This document shows positions 23,796 to 34,453 of a DNA stretch of 64,000 nt, piece by piece. The notes beneath the pieces were generated by a model, which made no database searches, had not been told where the DNA came from, and worked only from the letters and a program-made list of their open reading frames with translations. Both the position numbers and the translations under genes were made by a program. Origin of the DNA: Ovis canadensis (Eukaryota > Chordata > Mammalia > Artiodactyla > Bovidae); assembly GCF_042477335.2 (NCBI RefSeq), contig NC_091262.1:39839001-39903000 (forward strand). The letters run 5' to 3'. Each line of letters opens with the position of its first letter. The first letter of the stretch is position 1.

Positions 23796-24774
23796 TCTTC
23801 TAGATCAGTGATTTCAAACTCAGAGAGGAAGCCTTGAAAAGTGATTGCGATAGAAAAGGGGAAATGGAAAAGAAATGACTTGTGCCTAAGTGCGAGTGAT
23901 TCATGGACTGCCATTTAGTATTTAATTCCCAGCAAGCTTGCTTCATCTTGGTTCCTGTGCCATCAAAGGAAATATAACGTGTGATTTCATCACATTTATT
24001 CCCAGTGATGTTAAATAAAGCTGAAAGCTCGGCTGCACATTGATGTGCACTCAGAGCGTGGCCTGAAGCTTAATAAAGCTAATTTAAAAGAACTCAGGCC
24101 ATAACATTTATCTTTCACCCAAGTCAGAGGAAGAACTTGGATGCATTCTTTTGAGCAAATGCATCCCCTTCTTTAAATAAAGCTGCATGGTTCACTCCAG
24201 CTATATCTGTAAAAATGCATACCTCCTAAAGTTTATACTTTAATTTCTAATTCTGTGAGCAATAATACATACACAGTGTAAGGCTTAGAGGCTGTCTGAG
24301 TGGAAAATCACAGGAGTCCTAAATGTCAGGGATTAAACTGTCACTTCTTCCCTTTCATTTCACAGATGCAGGATCAGGCCTGGGCATGAGAAGTGACTGA
24401 CCCAAAGGAGAGAGTGTCTAGCTCCTTAAGGCCCAGACAAAAGGGAAAGAGGGGAATTTGGAAAGCAACGAGACACCCTGCTCACACAAAAGCAAGAACA
24501 AAGTAAGGCTTCTTCTTCAAACCTAAAATGACTTGAAGTTTAGATGCTAGAGCAATTCAAGAGGTATTTTCCTTTAGAAGTAGTTTACTTCATTTGAGGC
24601 CATTTGTCTTCCTTCCTTAATCCTCTCGGGCATGAATTTAATATCTTTACTCTAAAACAAATAGCTCCTGTAAGGCTAAAATAACAAGAAGGATATTACA
24701 GTCTACCAAGTCCAATAAGATCATGAATTATGTTGCTGGCCATTCTCTGAGTCAGTAGAAAAGTTATGGGTTGA
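23796..24774. other. repeat-poor AT-rich block (candidate conserved non-coding DNA)
   Basis: No interspersed repeat was recognised in almost 1 kb, unlike its surroundings. It contains homeodomain-like words (gctaatttaaaag), a near-palindrome tgcacattgatgtgca at about 24,036-24,051, and paired ATGCAT-type words. Regulatory function is inference only. Confidence 0.35.
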
Positions 24775-24992
24775 AAGTTAAAGTATTAACTGCTCAGTTG
24801 AGTCTGATTCCTTGTGACTCTGAGGACGGTAGCCCACCAGGCTCCTCTGTCCATGGAATTCTCCAGGCAAGAATACTGGAGTAGGTTGCCATTTCCTTCT
24901 CCAGGGGATCATCCTGACCCAGGGATCAACCCCAAATCTCCTGTGTCTCCTGCATTGGCAGGTGAATTATTTACCATTGGTGCTACCTATGG
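24775..24992 (-). repeat. Bov-tA SINE
   Basis: Antisense A unit (gtagcccaccaggctcctct), then a tRNA-like end ending ttggtgctacctat. Confidence 0.87.
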
Positions 24993-26127
24993 TAAATAAC
25001 TTCTTACTGACTTTAAAACTAATATATCTTCTTTATAGAGAATTTAGAAAGCAGGATTTGGCCACATGTCATGCTGAGCTTCCATGGAGAAGGTGTCCCT
25101 CCTATTACAGCTACATGGAATTGGTAGATAGAATGTAACCGAATGATGGGATGTAGCATTCAAGTTGCCCTCCTCACCAACCCTTCATTGATGTGGCGGG
25201 AAGTCAACACAACACACATACAACATAATGGCAGAAGGGCTTCTCTTATTTTAAAGGTGTCCTCCCTTCACTGTGAACTAGAGCAAAGTAAACTGTTCCA
25301 AAAGGACTCTGTGAACTCAGATACATGAAAAAGAGGTGTCAGTTTAATTTTACTGGTTAACTTGCTGCCCCTCCAGATCTCTTGAGTTCTCCCTCCTCCC
25401 TCCCTCCCTCTTTGTCTTCCCTTCCTCCCTTCCTCCTGGTAATGAAACTGACAGAGGATACAAAGCAGGGAGGGATCAAGAAGATGCTTTGGAGGGGCAT
25501 GAAGGACTAATAGCTGAATGCCTTCCAGTGATTGGGGGTGTGCTGCTGAAGGTGCTACGAGAGATGGATGGGGCTATTTCAGAAATTTCCCCTGGAGTTA
25601 ACACTTCACTTAGCATTCTTCCTGCAGATCCTGACACAATTAAAAATTCTGTTTCCATCTTCTTGCAACTTGTATGAGGCCTGAAGGGATTTTTCTTCAG
25701 GGCCATTGAACACGCACAGGAAGATGATTTAGGGAAACGTTACACTGCATGTAAAGTCTTCCTATATTATCTTCCTGATCTACCTCATTGCAAGGAGAAG
25801 TTGAGCTCTGTGAGGCAGGCGCTGCCCGAAGGGCACGGCCCTCAAATCTGCTGTCAGAGCCTCGGCTCTCTGAGCTGTGATCATGCCCAGGGACCTGGAG
25901 AGGCTGAGGGGCAAGTGGGGCAGGGGGTGGGGGGAATCATAGGCATGGGGAGGGGCCAGCCCTGCTCCTGGCCAGTGCCTTGGAGTAGAGCACAGCCCCT
26001 CGGGGAACAAAACCCATCCTGGGGTTCTCAGCCCTGCCAGAATGCTGGTGCTCAAGCTGGGAGTGAAAGCCACACAGTGATGCTTCTAGAAACACCACAC
26101 ATCATAACCACACGCTCATTTTGTTCA
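24993..26127. other. intergenic, with a pyrimidine tract
   Basis: No gene was recognised. 25,385-25,440 is a C/T-rich tract. The 121- and 97-codon frames at 25,780-26,166 overlap on opposite strands and look like chance frames in GC-rich sequence. Confidence 0.4.
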
Positions 26128-26436
26128 AACCTTGGACAGCAAGGAGATCCAACCAGTCAATCCTAAAGGAAATCGACCCTGAATATTCACTGGAAGGACT
26201 GATGCTAAAGCTGCAACTCCAATACTTTGGCCACCGGATGTGAAGAGCTGACTCGTTGGAAAAGACCCTGATTTTGGGAAAGACAGAAGGCAGGAGGAGA
26301 AGGGGACGACAGAGGACGAGATGGTTGGATGGCATCACTGACTCAATGGACATGAGTTTGAGCAAGCTCCTGGAGAGTGGGTGTAGCTCATGGGGTCAGA
26401 AAGAGTTGGACACAACTGAACGACTAAACAGCAACT
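26128..26436 (+). repeat. BovB 3' end
   Basis: Sense ORF2 C-terminus and tail (aggagatccaaccagtcaat; gatggttggatggcatcact), ending at about 26,436 after gaacgactaaacag. Confidence 0.9.
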
Positions 26437-27063
26437 GTGTGTCAGGCCTCATTCTGATAGGCAGGGCAATGAACCCAGTTCATTAGAGCATGAGCCCAGT
26501 TTCCACCGAGCCATCAGGGAAGCCCAGAGAAAGGAAAAACTGAACTAAAGAAACGGATCTACATGTGTGCCTGTGACTGTACAGATATATCCAAGCAAGG
26601 AAAATGTAAGCAGAGATACACAAATATTTTTGAAAATTGGACACGTTAAGACAGGAAGGATGATTTACATACGAGGAGGTGGTTGCCACAATAACTACTT
26701 CTTTTTTAAAAATCTGTATTGTTAAACTTGCCATAGAAACATAAGACTTTATAAGCTGAAAAACAATATACTTTTAAAGTTCAGCAGACATAAGCTTTGA
26801 ACATATCATTTTAAAAAAAGAGTGACATTCAGTTAACATCTTAAAGATATAAATAAACTTATTTTGTCTTAAAAAAAACTTTTAATTGAGTCTATTTAAA
26901 TATTTGAAAAGAAAATCTTGCAGTTGGATGCAAAAATTTCAATCAAATGATGAAAATACACAAAAACCATACAAAAGCCAAACCAAGCAGAATTCTATCT
27001 TGGTATTTAGAGACAATGACCTCTTCTGGTCTTTATACCTAAAAATGATCAGAGTATTCTGCT
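26437..27063. other. intergenic; SINE head remnant
   Basis: About 26,503-26,526 is a lone antisense SINE head (gagccatcagggaagccc). The rest is AT-rich with no gene. Confidence 0.45.
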
Positions 27064-27228
27064 TTTTAAAAAATCTTTACTGAATTTATTACAATATTGC
27101 TTCTGTTTTATGTTTTTGGCTTTTGGCCAAGAGGCATGCAAGATCTTAGCTCCCTGACCAGGGCTTGAACCTGCATTCCCTACATTGGAAGGCGAAGTCT
27201 CAACCATGAGACCACTAGAGAAGTCCCA
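27064..27228 (-). repeat. CHR-type SINE
   Basis: Antisense: ggcttttggccaagaggcat, ending accactagagaagtccc. Confidence 0.85.
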
Positions 27229-27335
27229 TGTATACTGAGGATCAAAGCATCATTCCTCAATATCTACTGAGTGTCCATGTCTACTGGTGAGGAAGAAGGC
27301 TGAACACCACATACAATTCAAAATAACATGTGGGT

Positions 27336-27475
27336 AACTTCCCTGGTGATCCAATGATTAAGATTCTGTGCTTCCAATGCAAGGGCCATGGGTTTGATAC
27401 TTGGTCAGGAATTAAGATCTCACGTCCTATATGGCATGGCCAAATCTACTTCCCTCAAACAAAACCAAACCCAAA
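27336..27475 (+). repeat. CHR-type SINE
   Basis: Sense head acttccctggtgatccaatg, body, and a short A/C-rich tail. Confidence 0.85.
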
Positions 27476-27627
27476 ATAACATGTGGACTACCCCAGGTTT
27501 CTTTACTCTGATAGGCACCAGTGCAAACTTCCTGCCCCAAATACCCTACTGGAGAACCCACATGGTGTATTCAAGGACATTTTTGGACTATACGCAGAAG
27601 AAGCGAACTAGGAGCATGTAGTTTTTC

Positions 27628-27787
27628 AGGCTGCCCTGGTGACTCAGCATGATAAAGAATCCACCTGCCAATGCAGGAGATGCTGGTTCGATCCCTGGGT
27701 CAGGAAGAAATTCCATAGACAGAGGAACCTGGTGGGCTACAGTCCATGGGATCGCAAAGAGTCAGACACTACTGAGTGTAACAATAA
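27628..27787 (+). repeat. Bov-tA SINE, internally deleted
   Basis: The tRNA-like head is followed directly by the second half of the A unit (gaagaaattccatagacaga). The middle of the A unit is missing. Confidence 0.85.
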
Positions 27788-28001
27788 GCAAGCTCTGTCC
27801 CAACGGAATGTGCGGCCTCACATAAAATATCAAACTGGTCCTCAGCCACCAGGGGCTTCCACAAGAGGGAGTGGTTATGATGTAGAGGTTGTGGGGGGAG
27901 GGAAAACTAATTCATACTTAAGACTTAATATCTGTGATATGCATGCTCATGTATGACTTCTTCAATTTCACTGCTGAATATTCATGTATCTTAGTTACAG
28001 T
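27788..28001. other. short intergenic spacer
   Basis: It ends in the 13-bp duplication tcttagttacagt (27,989-28,001) that flanks the BovB to the right. Confidence 0.6.
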
Positions 28002-29509
28002 TCGGTTCAGTTCAGTTGCTCAGTCATGTCCAACTCTTTGTGACCCCATGGACTGCAACATGCCAGGCCTCCCTGTCCATCACCAACTCCCAGAGCTTGT
28101 TCAAACTCATGTCCATGGAGTCAGTGATGCCATCCAACCATCTCATCCTCTGTTGTCCCCCTCCTCTCCTGCCTTTAATCTTCCCCAGCATCAGGGTCTT
28201 TTCCAATGAGTTGGCTCTTCACATCAGGTGACCAAAGTATTGGAGCTTCAGATTTAGCATCAGTCCTTCCAATGAATATTCAGGACTGATTTCCTTTAGG
28301 ATGGACTGGTTTGATCTCCTTGCAGGCCAAGAGACTCTCAAGAGTCTTCTCCAATACCACAGTTCAAAAGCATTAATTCTTCATTGCTAAGCTTTCTTTA
28401 TGGTCCAACTCTCATATCCATACATGACTACTGGAAAAACCATAGCTTTGACTAGACGGACCTTTGTTGGCAAAGTAATGTCTCTGCTTTTTAATATGCT
28501 GTCTAGGTTTGTCATAGCTTTTCTTCTAAGGAGCTAGCATCTTTTAATTTTATGGCTGTAGTCACTATCTGCAGTCATTTTGGAGCCCAAGAAAGTAAAG
28601 TCCGTCACTGTTTCCATTGTTTCTGCATCTATTTGCCATGAAGTGATGGGACTGGATGCCATGATCTTAGTTTTCTGAATGTTGACTTTTAAGCCAGCTT
28701 TTCACTCTCTTCTTTCACTTTCATCAAGAAGCTCTTTAGTTCCTCTTTACTTTCTGCCATAAGGGTGGTGTCATCTGCATATCTGTGGTTATTGATATTT
28801 CTCTTGGTAATCTTGATTCCAGCTTGTGCTTCATCCAGCCTGGCATTTTGAACCATGTACTCTGCATGTACAGTGGTGTGGTATTGGATCATATATATGA
28901 TGTGGTATTGGAGAAAGACCCTTGAGAGTCCCTTGAACATCAAGGCGATCAAACCAGTCAATCCTAAAGGAAATCAACCCTGAATATTCTTTGGAAGGAC
29001 TGATGCTGAAGCTGAAACTCCAATACTTCGGCCACCTGATGGGAAGAACTGACTCATTGGAAAAGACCGTGATGCTGGGAAAGATTGAAGGCAGGAGGAG
29101 AAGGAGACGACAGAGGATGAGATGGTTGGATGGCATCACTGACTTGATGGACATGAATTTGAGAAAGCTCTTGGAGTTGGTGATGGACAGGGAAGCCTGG
29201 TGTGCTGCAGTCCATGGGGTCACAAAGGGTCAGACACAACTGAGCAGCTGAGCTGAACTGAACTGAACTGAACTCTGCATATAAGTTAGATAAGCAGGGT
29301 GACAGTATACAGCCTTGATGTACTCCTTTTCGAATTTGGAATCAGTCCATTGTTCCATGTCTGGTTCTAACTGTTGCTTCTTGACCTGCATACAGATTTC
29401 TCAGGAGGCAGGTAAGATGGTCTGGTATTCCCATCTCTTTAACAATTTTCCAGTTTGTTGTGATCCACATAGTCAAAACCTTTAGCATAGTCAGTGAAGT
29501 ATATGTTTT
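28002..29509 (-). repeat. BovB LINE, 5'-truncated, split by a second BovB, with 13-bp TSD
   Basis: Antisense BovB tail and ORF2 C-terminal half at 28,002-28,867, continuing at 29,281-29,509 into the reverse transcriptase part (ttgttgtgatccacatagtc). A perfect duplication, tcttagttacagt, lies at 27,989-28,001 and 29,510-29,522. The frame is broken by stops and by the nested element. Confidence 0.93.
28868..29271 (+). repeat. BovB 3' end nested inside an antisense BovB, with 9-bp TSD
   Basis: Sense BovB tail ending in repeated aactg units, flanked by actctgcat at 28,859-28,867 and 29,272-29,280. Its first 30 bases repeat the word gtggtattgga around a short AT palindrome. Host and insert together form an inverted pair. 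Confidence 0.92.
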
Positions 29510-29522
29510 TCTTAGTTACAGT

Positions 29523-29964
29523 ATATCACAATTTAACTATCCATTTTCCTGTTTACCTATGAGATACTTCTGGGTTTTAGTTGTTATAATATTACTTGAA
29601 ATGCTTATATATCATCTCCTGGTGCTTTTATGTAAAAATTTCTCCAGGGTATATACTTATAAGTGAAATTGTTAGGTTATAAGTCATACACATTTCTAAC
29701 TTTACTGGATATTGCTGAATCTATTTCAAAATAGTTCCCTTCATTGTCTCAAGGTGGCTGCAGCAGTTCCAGACATCACATCCAAACACAACAACGGTCA
29801 CAAGAAAAGACATAGTCTTTTCGAATTCCTCTTGGAAATGAGAGATTTCTTAGAGACCTTATGACAGACTTTGCTTTAAATCTAATAAGCGGAGATTGTC
29901 ATATTCCTGTCTCTAAACCAAGCATTGGGAAATGGAACCTGTTAGGCCTGATCTTCTTCTCCTT
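29523..29964. other. intergenic, no gene recognised
   Basis: AT-rich. It is continuous with the sequence left of 27,989 across the BovB insertion. It may be an old repeat but is not assigned. Confidence 0.4.
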
Positions 29965-30280
29965 CTTTAAGATTTATTTATTTGTTTATCTTTGGATGCA
30001 CTGGGTCTCCGTTGCTTTGTGCAGGCTTTCTCTAGTTGTACAGAGTGGGGGCTACTCTCTAGTTGGTGGTGCACAGGCTCCTCAGTGCAGTAGCTTCTCT
30101 TGTTGCAGAGCACAGGCTCTAGGGTGTTCAGGCTCCAGAAGTTGTAGTGCACGGGCTCAGTAGTTGTGGCTCTTGGGCTTAATTGCTCTGCTGTCTGTGG
30201 GATCTTCCAGGACTAGGTATTGAACTCAAGTCCCCTGCATCAGCAGGTGGGTTCTTAACCACTAACCCACCAAGGAAGCC
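29965..30280 (-). repeat. long CHR-type SINE
   Basis: Antisense full-length form: ttatttatttgtttatcttt, gcagtagcttctcttgttgc, ending taacccaccaaggaagcc. Confidence 0.88.
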
Positions 30281-30295
30281 CAGATCAAAGTGTCT

Positions 30296-30527
30296 TAACT
30301 TCTGCAGTATGATTGATGTTTGGAGCCAGGTACCTCTTTGCCGTGAGCAGCTGTTCAGTGCTTTGTAGGATGTTTGCAGCATCCTGTCTTCTACAAACCA
30401 GATGCCAGTAGTACCTTCTCAGACGCCACAGTAAAACTGTGGTCAAGATACTGCTGGATATCATCCGGGATGGGGGAAGGGATGAACAAAATAGCCTCTG
30501 GTTGAGAACCACCGGCTTAGACTTGGA
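30296..30527 (+). repeat. MER-type hAT DNA transposon remnant
   Basis: Matches a non-autonomous hAT-Charlie-like repeat: tttgtaggatgtttgcagca, then ctacaaaccagatgccagta, with the terminal-repeat word ggttgagaaccacc at the right. The same family recurs in antisense at 63,405-63,600. Confidence 0.7.
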
Positions 30528-31569
30528 ATGGAAGAGACGGAGGGAATTCAGCCACCATGACCACCGTGACTCCAAGCAAGGGTCAGGGCAACAAGCATGT
30601 GAGTCTCCCAGAATAATGTGTGAAGTGCCTCCATGCAGAACAGTGCTGTTTCTATTACAGACTTCTTGCTGGGAGATGCTGGACTGATAGGTGTTTCTGC
30701 TGTCAGCCTGGCAGAGGATTCATTCCAGAGTCTGGAGTGAGGCAGAAGGTACCTATGAACATGAAACAAACTCAATTGTGCAAAGAGGAGATTTGTCAAG
30801 ACAGGAGCCAGTCACGTCATTACTATGGGGGTTTCATTTCCAGGACAAAATATCACTGAAAACGTGATTCTAGTTTCCCTTTAGCTCCCTGACCCTTTTA
30901 AGATCTCTTGCAAGGGCCTTAAAAATATTGTTGGATACTGAAACAAGATGTGCCTGGTTTATTTCTTTTCCACCCAATGTATATGTAGCCTGGGCTAATA
31001 TTCAGTCTTCTGTGACAGTGACATGCTGTTCCTAAGGGTTGACAGAGTTGCAGCAGCTTTCTCTGCAGTTATAGAGTCCTTATTTCAGGATCTCTCCACT
31101 CTCACAAGCTCTTTGTCTTAAGCTGGAGAAAGTTCATCCTAGGGGTTTTTGCAGCAATAGCTTCCACCCCCTCAGTGTTCTCTGAAGGTCAAGATAAAGT
31201 TATGAGATCTTTGATATAAGTGGAGATGTTCTGTCGACAGTTGGAGATGAGAAACTAGTGTTCATATATTTTTCAAATGTGATCAACTGCAGGACTTACT
31301 TCTAATATACCGACTTTACAGATGAGAAAACTGAGGCACAGAGATGTTAAATAAATTGGAACTCTTGGTATCAGTAATCCTCAGGGCAGGGCCATAAGAT
31401 TCAGAGACTAAGTTGATGGAAGAAGAGACAAGTGGTTCCTGCTGAGTCACTGGAGACATTTATTGGACCAGAGATGTGACTGTTTGGGATCCAGCCCCCG
31501 GGGAAGTAATTTACAAGTGGACTTGAATACAGACTTCCCACCTAAAAGCCTTTTTCTTTCTTTTACTAA
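30528..31569. other. intergenic, no gene recognised
   Basis: Repeat-poor to the eye. The short frames at 30,439-30,859 have no recognisable family. Confidence 0.4.
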
Positions 31570-31574
31570 GAAAT

Positions 31575-32100
31575 ACTTTTTTAAAAAAATTAGTTTTTAT
31601 TGGAGGAAAGTTGCTTTACAATGTTCTATTAGTTTCTGCTGAATAGCAAAGTGACCCAGCCGTAAGTATATGTATATCTCTTTTTCAGATTTCCTTTCAT
31701 TTAGGTCACTACAGAGCACTGAGTAGAGTTCCCTGTGCTATACAGTAGGTTCCTACTAATTATCTATTAATATTTTACACATAGTATCAATAGTTTATAT
31801 ATGTCAACACCAATCTCCCAATTCACCCCACTCCTTCCCTCTTGGTGTTCATGTTTGTTCTCAATGTCTGCATCTCCATTTCTGTTTTGCAAATGAGACC
31901 ATCTCTACCATTTTTCTAGATTCTGCATACATGAGTCAATATACGATATTTGTTTTTCTCTTCCTGACTTACCTTTACTCTGTATGACGGTCTCTAGGTT
32001 CATCCATGTATCTACAAATAAGCCAATTTTGTTCCTTTTGAGGCTGAATAGTATTTCATTATATATATATATGTGTACCACAGCTTCTTTAACAGCCTTT
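31575..32100 (-). repeat. L1 3' end, antisense
   Basis: tttattggaggaaagttgct, gagttccctgtgctatacag, tctaggttcatccatgtatc, ctgaatagtatttcattata; includes a short TA repeat at about 32,059-32,070. Confidence 0.88.
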
Positions 32101-33113
32101 TTCATTATTCCGAGTTGCCACCTCACCACCCCATTGATTTTTACTACTTCTGTCTCATTTCCCTCCACCACAGTCCTGGTGGCCAAGAGAAGAAGCGGAG
32201 GCAGCTGTGGCATCTTCCCTGTGGCCGAAGATCCCCTTAGAATAGGAGGCCAGAGAGCCTCTTTACCTTCTGTCTTCTTCAAGGACAGCTATCTCGGGAA
32301 AAGTAAGAAGCTCTTGGAAAAGGTAAGAAGCTCTTTAGTAAGATGTTGAGTCTTTCTCAACATCCAGGTCTTTTCCTTATCTACAAAGAAGTTTCAACCT
32401 GCTCAGGATTTATAAAGAAAACACTCCCACCAGCATCTTCCAGGCTCCTGAGAGAGTCTGGGACACTAAGATCACAGGAGCAAATAGTACAGGGAATACG
32501 TCCATCCTGCCCAGCTCTAAAACTGCCTTTTGTGTCTCCTAGAAATGTATTCATTCTATTTATTGGACAGTCATGGAAACTGATAGCAAAAGCACTTTTA
32601 ATAAGTTTCCTAACTCAAAAAGCTTAATCACATTTTGGCAGCTTTTCCATAGGACACCAAAGCAAAAACTCTGTCTTCTCCCGATTGCCACTCAGGTCTG
32701 GGTATCAGGCACATTGTCCATAGAACATCTCAGGAGTTAAGTAAGAAGAAACTGTCAGCTTCTTGACCCATGGTTGGCTCTGCTTCCCCTCTTTGTGCAA
32801 ACTAGGCCTCTTCCATGAATCAATATCTTCTTTTCAATTTGCAAAGAAGGGAGAGGACCTGTGTAATGTAATTTGTGAATAAAATGTAGGGAAAAAAAAC
32901 AGCACCTGCCTGAAAATTGGAGGAATGCCGAAGGTGAGGTGAGCAGAACAAGGTTTGAGCAGAGGGAAGCGGGGAAGCCCGCAGAAGGTGCAGGAATCAG
33001 AACAGAGCTGCAGCAGAGATCAAATTGGTCCAACTTAGCCACACGGAGGGCTAAGACCTGAAGGATGCCTAGGATGGGGGACAGGACAGGGGGCCAGACC
33101 AGGAAGTGGTCTG
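32101..33113. other. intergenic; small tandem duplication
   Basis: No gene was recognised. At about 32,300-32,337 a 19-20 bp unit containing ggtaagaagctctt is duplicated in tandem. The rest is repeat-poor. Confidence 0.4.
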
Positions 33114-33449
33114 TGTTGCGGCCAGTGTGAGGAAAGCAGGAGAGACTCTATCTTGAAGCCTGTCACCCATCTTAAAGATAGGATGTGAACTGGGCCTGAA
33201 CCCTGTCCAAGAGTAAGGAAACCATTGCTAGTGAAAACCAGGTCTCCTGGAGACTTCCCTCCCTACAGATGACACACGGAGATTGTAGTTGAGGTCAGGC
33301 TGCCCCTGTTAGATTAACCATGGAGACATCCCCCCTTGATGTATAATCATTGTCCTCCCACCCCCTAACTTTAATTGTTTGTTCTCCTAGCACCTATCTG
33401 TTGTAAAACTCAGTCAGATACAACAGAGGTTGCAAATGATAGATTACAG

Positions 33450-34265
33450 TGAATGATGTCGGATTTGTGATCTCCAAAGAAGATTTAGCTTCCGGACCAG
33501 GGACCAAGCTTGATCACTCAACAGCTTTTGTGTAGCAGAGTTTTATTAAAGTAAGCAAAGGGATAAAGAAAGCTTCTGACATAGACATCAGAAGGGGGCG
33601 GAGAGTGCCTCTCTTGCTAGTGTTAGCAAGGGAGTTATATACATTTTAAATTAGTTATTACAATAAATCAGAAGAATGTCTTGACGTTGTAAAGATCTTA
33701 CTAGACTCACTCCTATAATTTACATTTTAAGATAACAGGATTAGCCAGAAAGTTTTCAGGAAGGAGAAACAGTCCTCAAGCAGGATATATTGTTGTTATA
33801 TAATCCTTCAAAGTGAAAGTGAAAGTGAAGTCGCTCATTCATATTCGACTCTTTGCGACCCCAAGGACAGTAGCCTACCAGGCTCTGTGGTCTATGGGAG
33901 TTTCCAGGCAAGAATACTGGAGTGGGCTGCCATTTCCTTCTCCAGGGGATCTTCCCAACCCAGGGATCAAACCTCGGTCTCCTGCATTGCAGACAGACGC
34001 TTTCCTGTTTGAGGCACTAGGGAAGCCCACGTAATCCTTAGTACAGAGTTTAACCTGAGTTGTTTGTTGTGTAATCATCAGTTCCGGGCTTAAAGAAAAA
34101 AACATTTTATGTGACTAAGACTAAGGAATGTAGAGAAAAAACATGTTTGTCCTTTCCTCCTCCTTGAGAATTCTAGACCCCTATCTCCTCCTCCTCAAGG
34201 ACCCCAGACTCTTATCAACCTGCCTAGGAAGTGACTCTCTCACTAACAAGTAATCAGTCACGTAG
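33450..34265 (-). mobile_element. ERV LTR in antisense (approximate ends)
   Basis: On the minus strand it has a polyadenylation signal AATAAA (TTTATT on the plus strand at about 33,541-33,546), then aactctgctacacaaaagct and a U5-like end (ctttggagatcacaaatccg). It is interrupted by a Bov-tA at 33,810-34,027. No internal genes. Confidence 0.6.
33810..34027 (-). repeat. Bov-tA SINE
   Basis: Antisense A unit after a gaaagtgaaagtgaagtc tail, ending ggcactagggaagccc. Inserted in the antisense LTR. Confidence 0.9.
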
Positions 34266-34453
34266 CCGGGGGTAAAAAACTGGTCCTCTCAGAAACATCA
34301 CGGTCCTTGTTGGGAACTGATTACCCTCGGACCCGATGTCATGATAAACTGTACTCCACTGTCCTGAGTGTCCTCCGAGGTGTGTTTTGTGACACCAGAT
34401 TCCACAAAAGTCTGGAGTGTAAGAGCTGGACTATGTTAATAAATTTATATGCC

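Larger units (their letters stand above)
33114..34406 (+). mobile_element. ERV LTR, split by another LTR (approximate ends)
   Basis: Begins TG (tgttgcggccagtgtgagga), continues to about 33,430 (ttgtaaaactcagtcagata), and appears to resume at about 34,275 (aactggtcctctcagaaaca), ending near gattccaca at 34,406. No viral protein-coding sequence was seen. Joining of the two halves is inferred from context. Confidence 0.55.
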
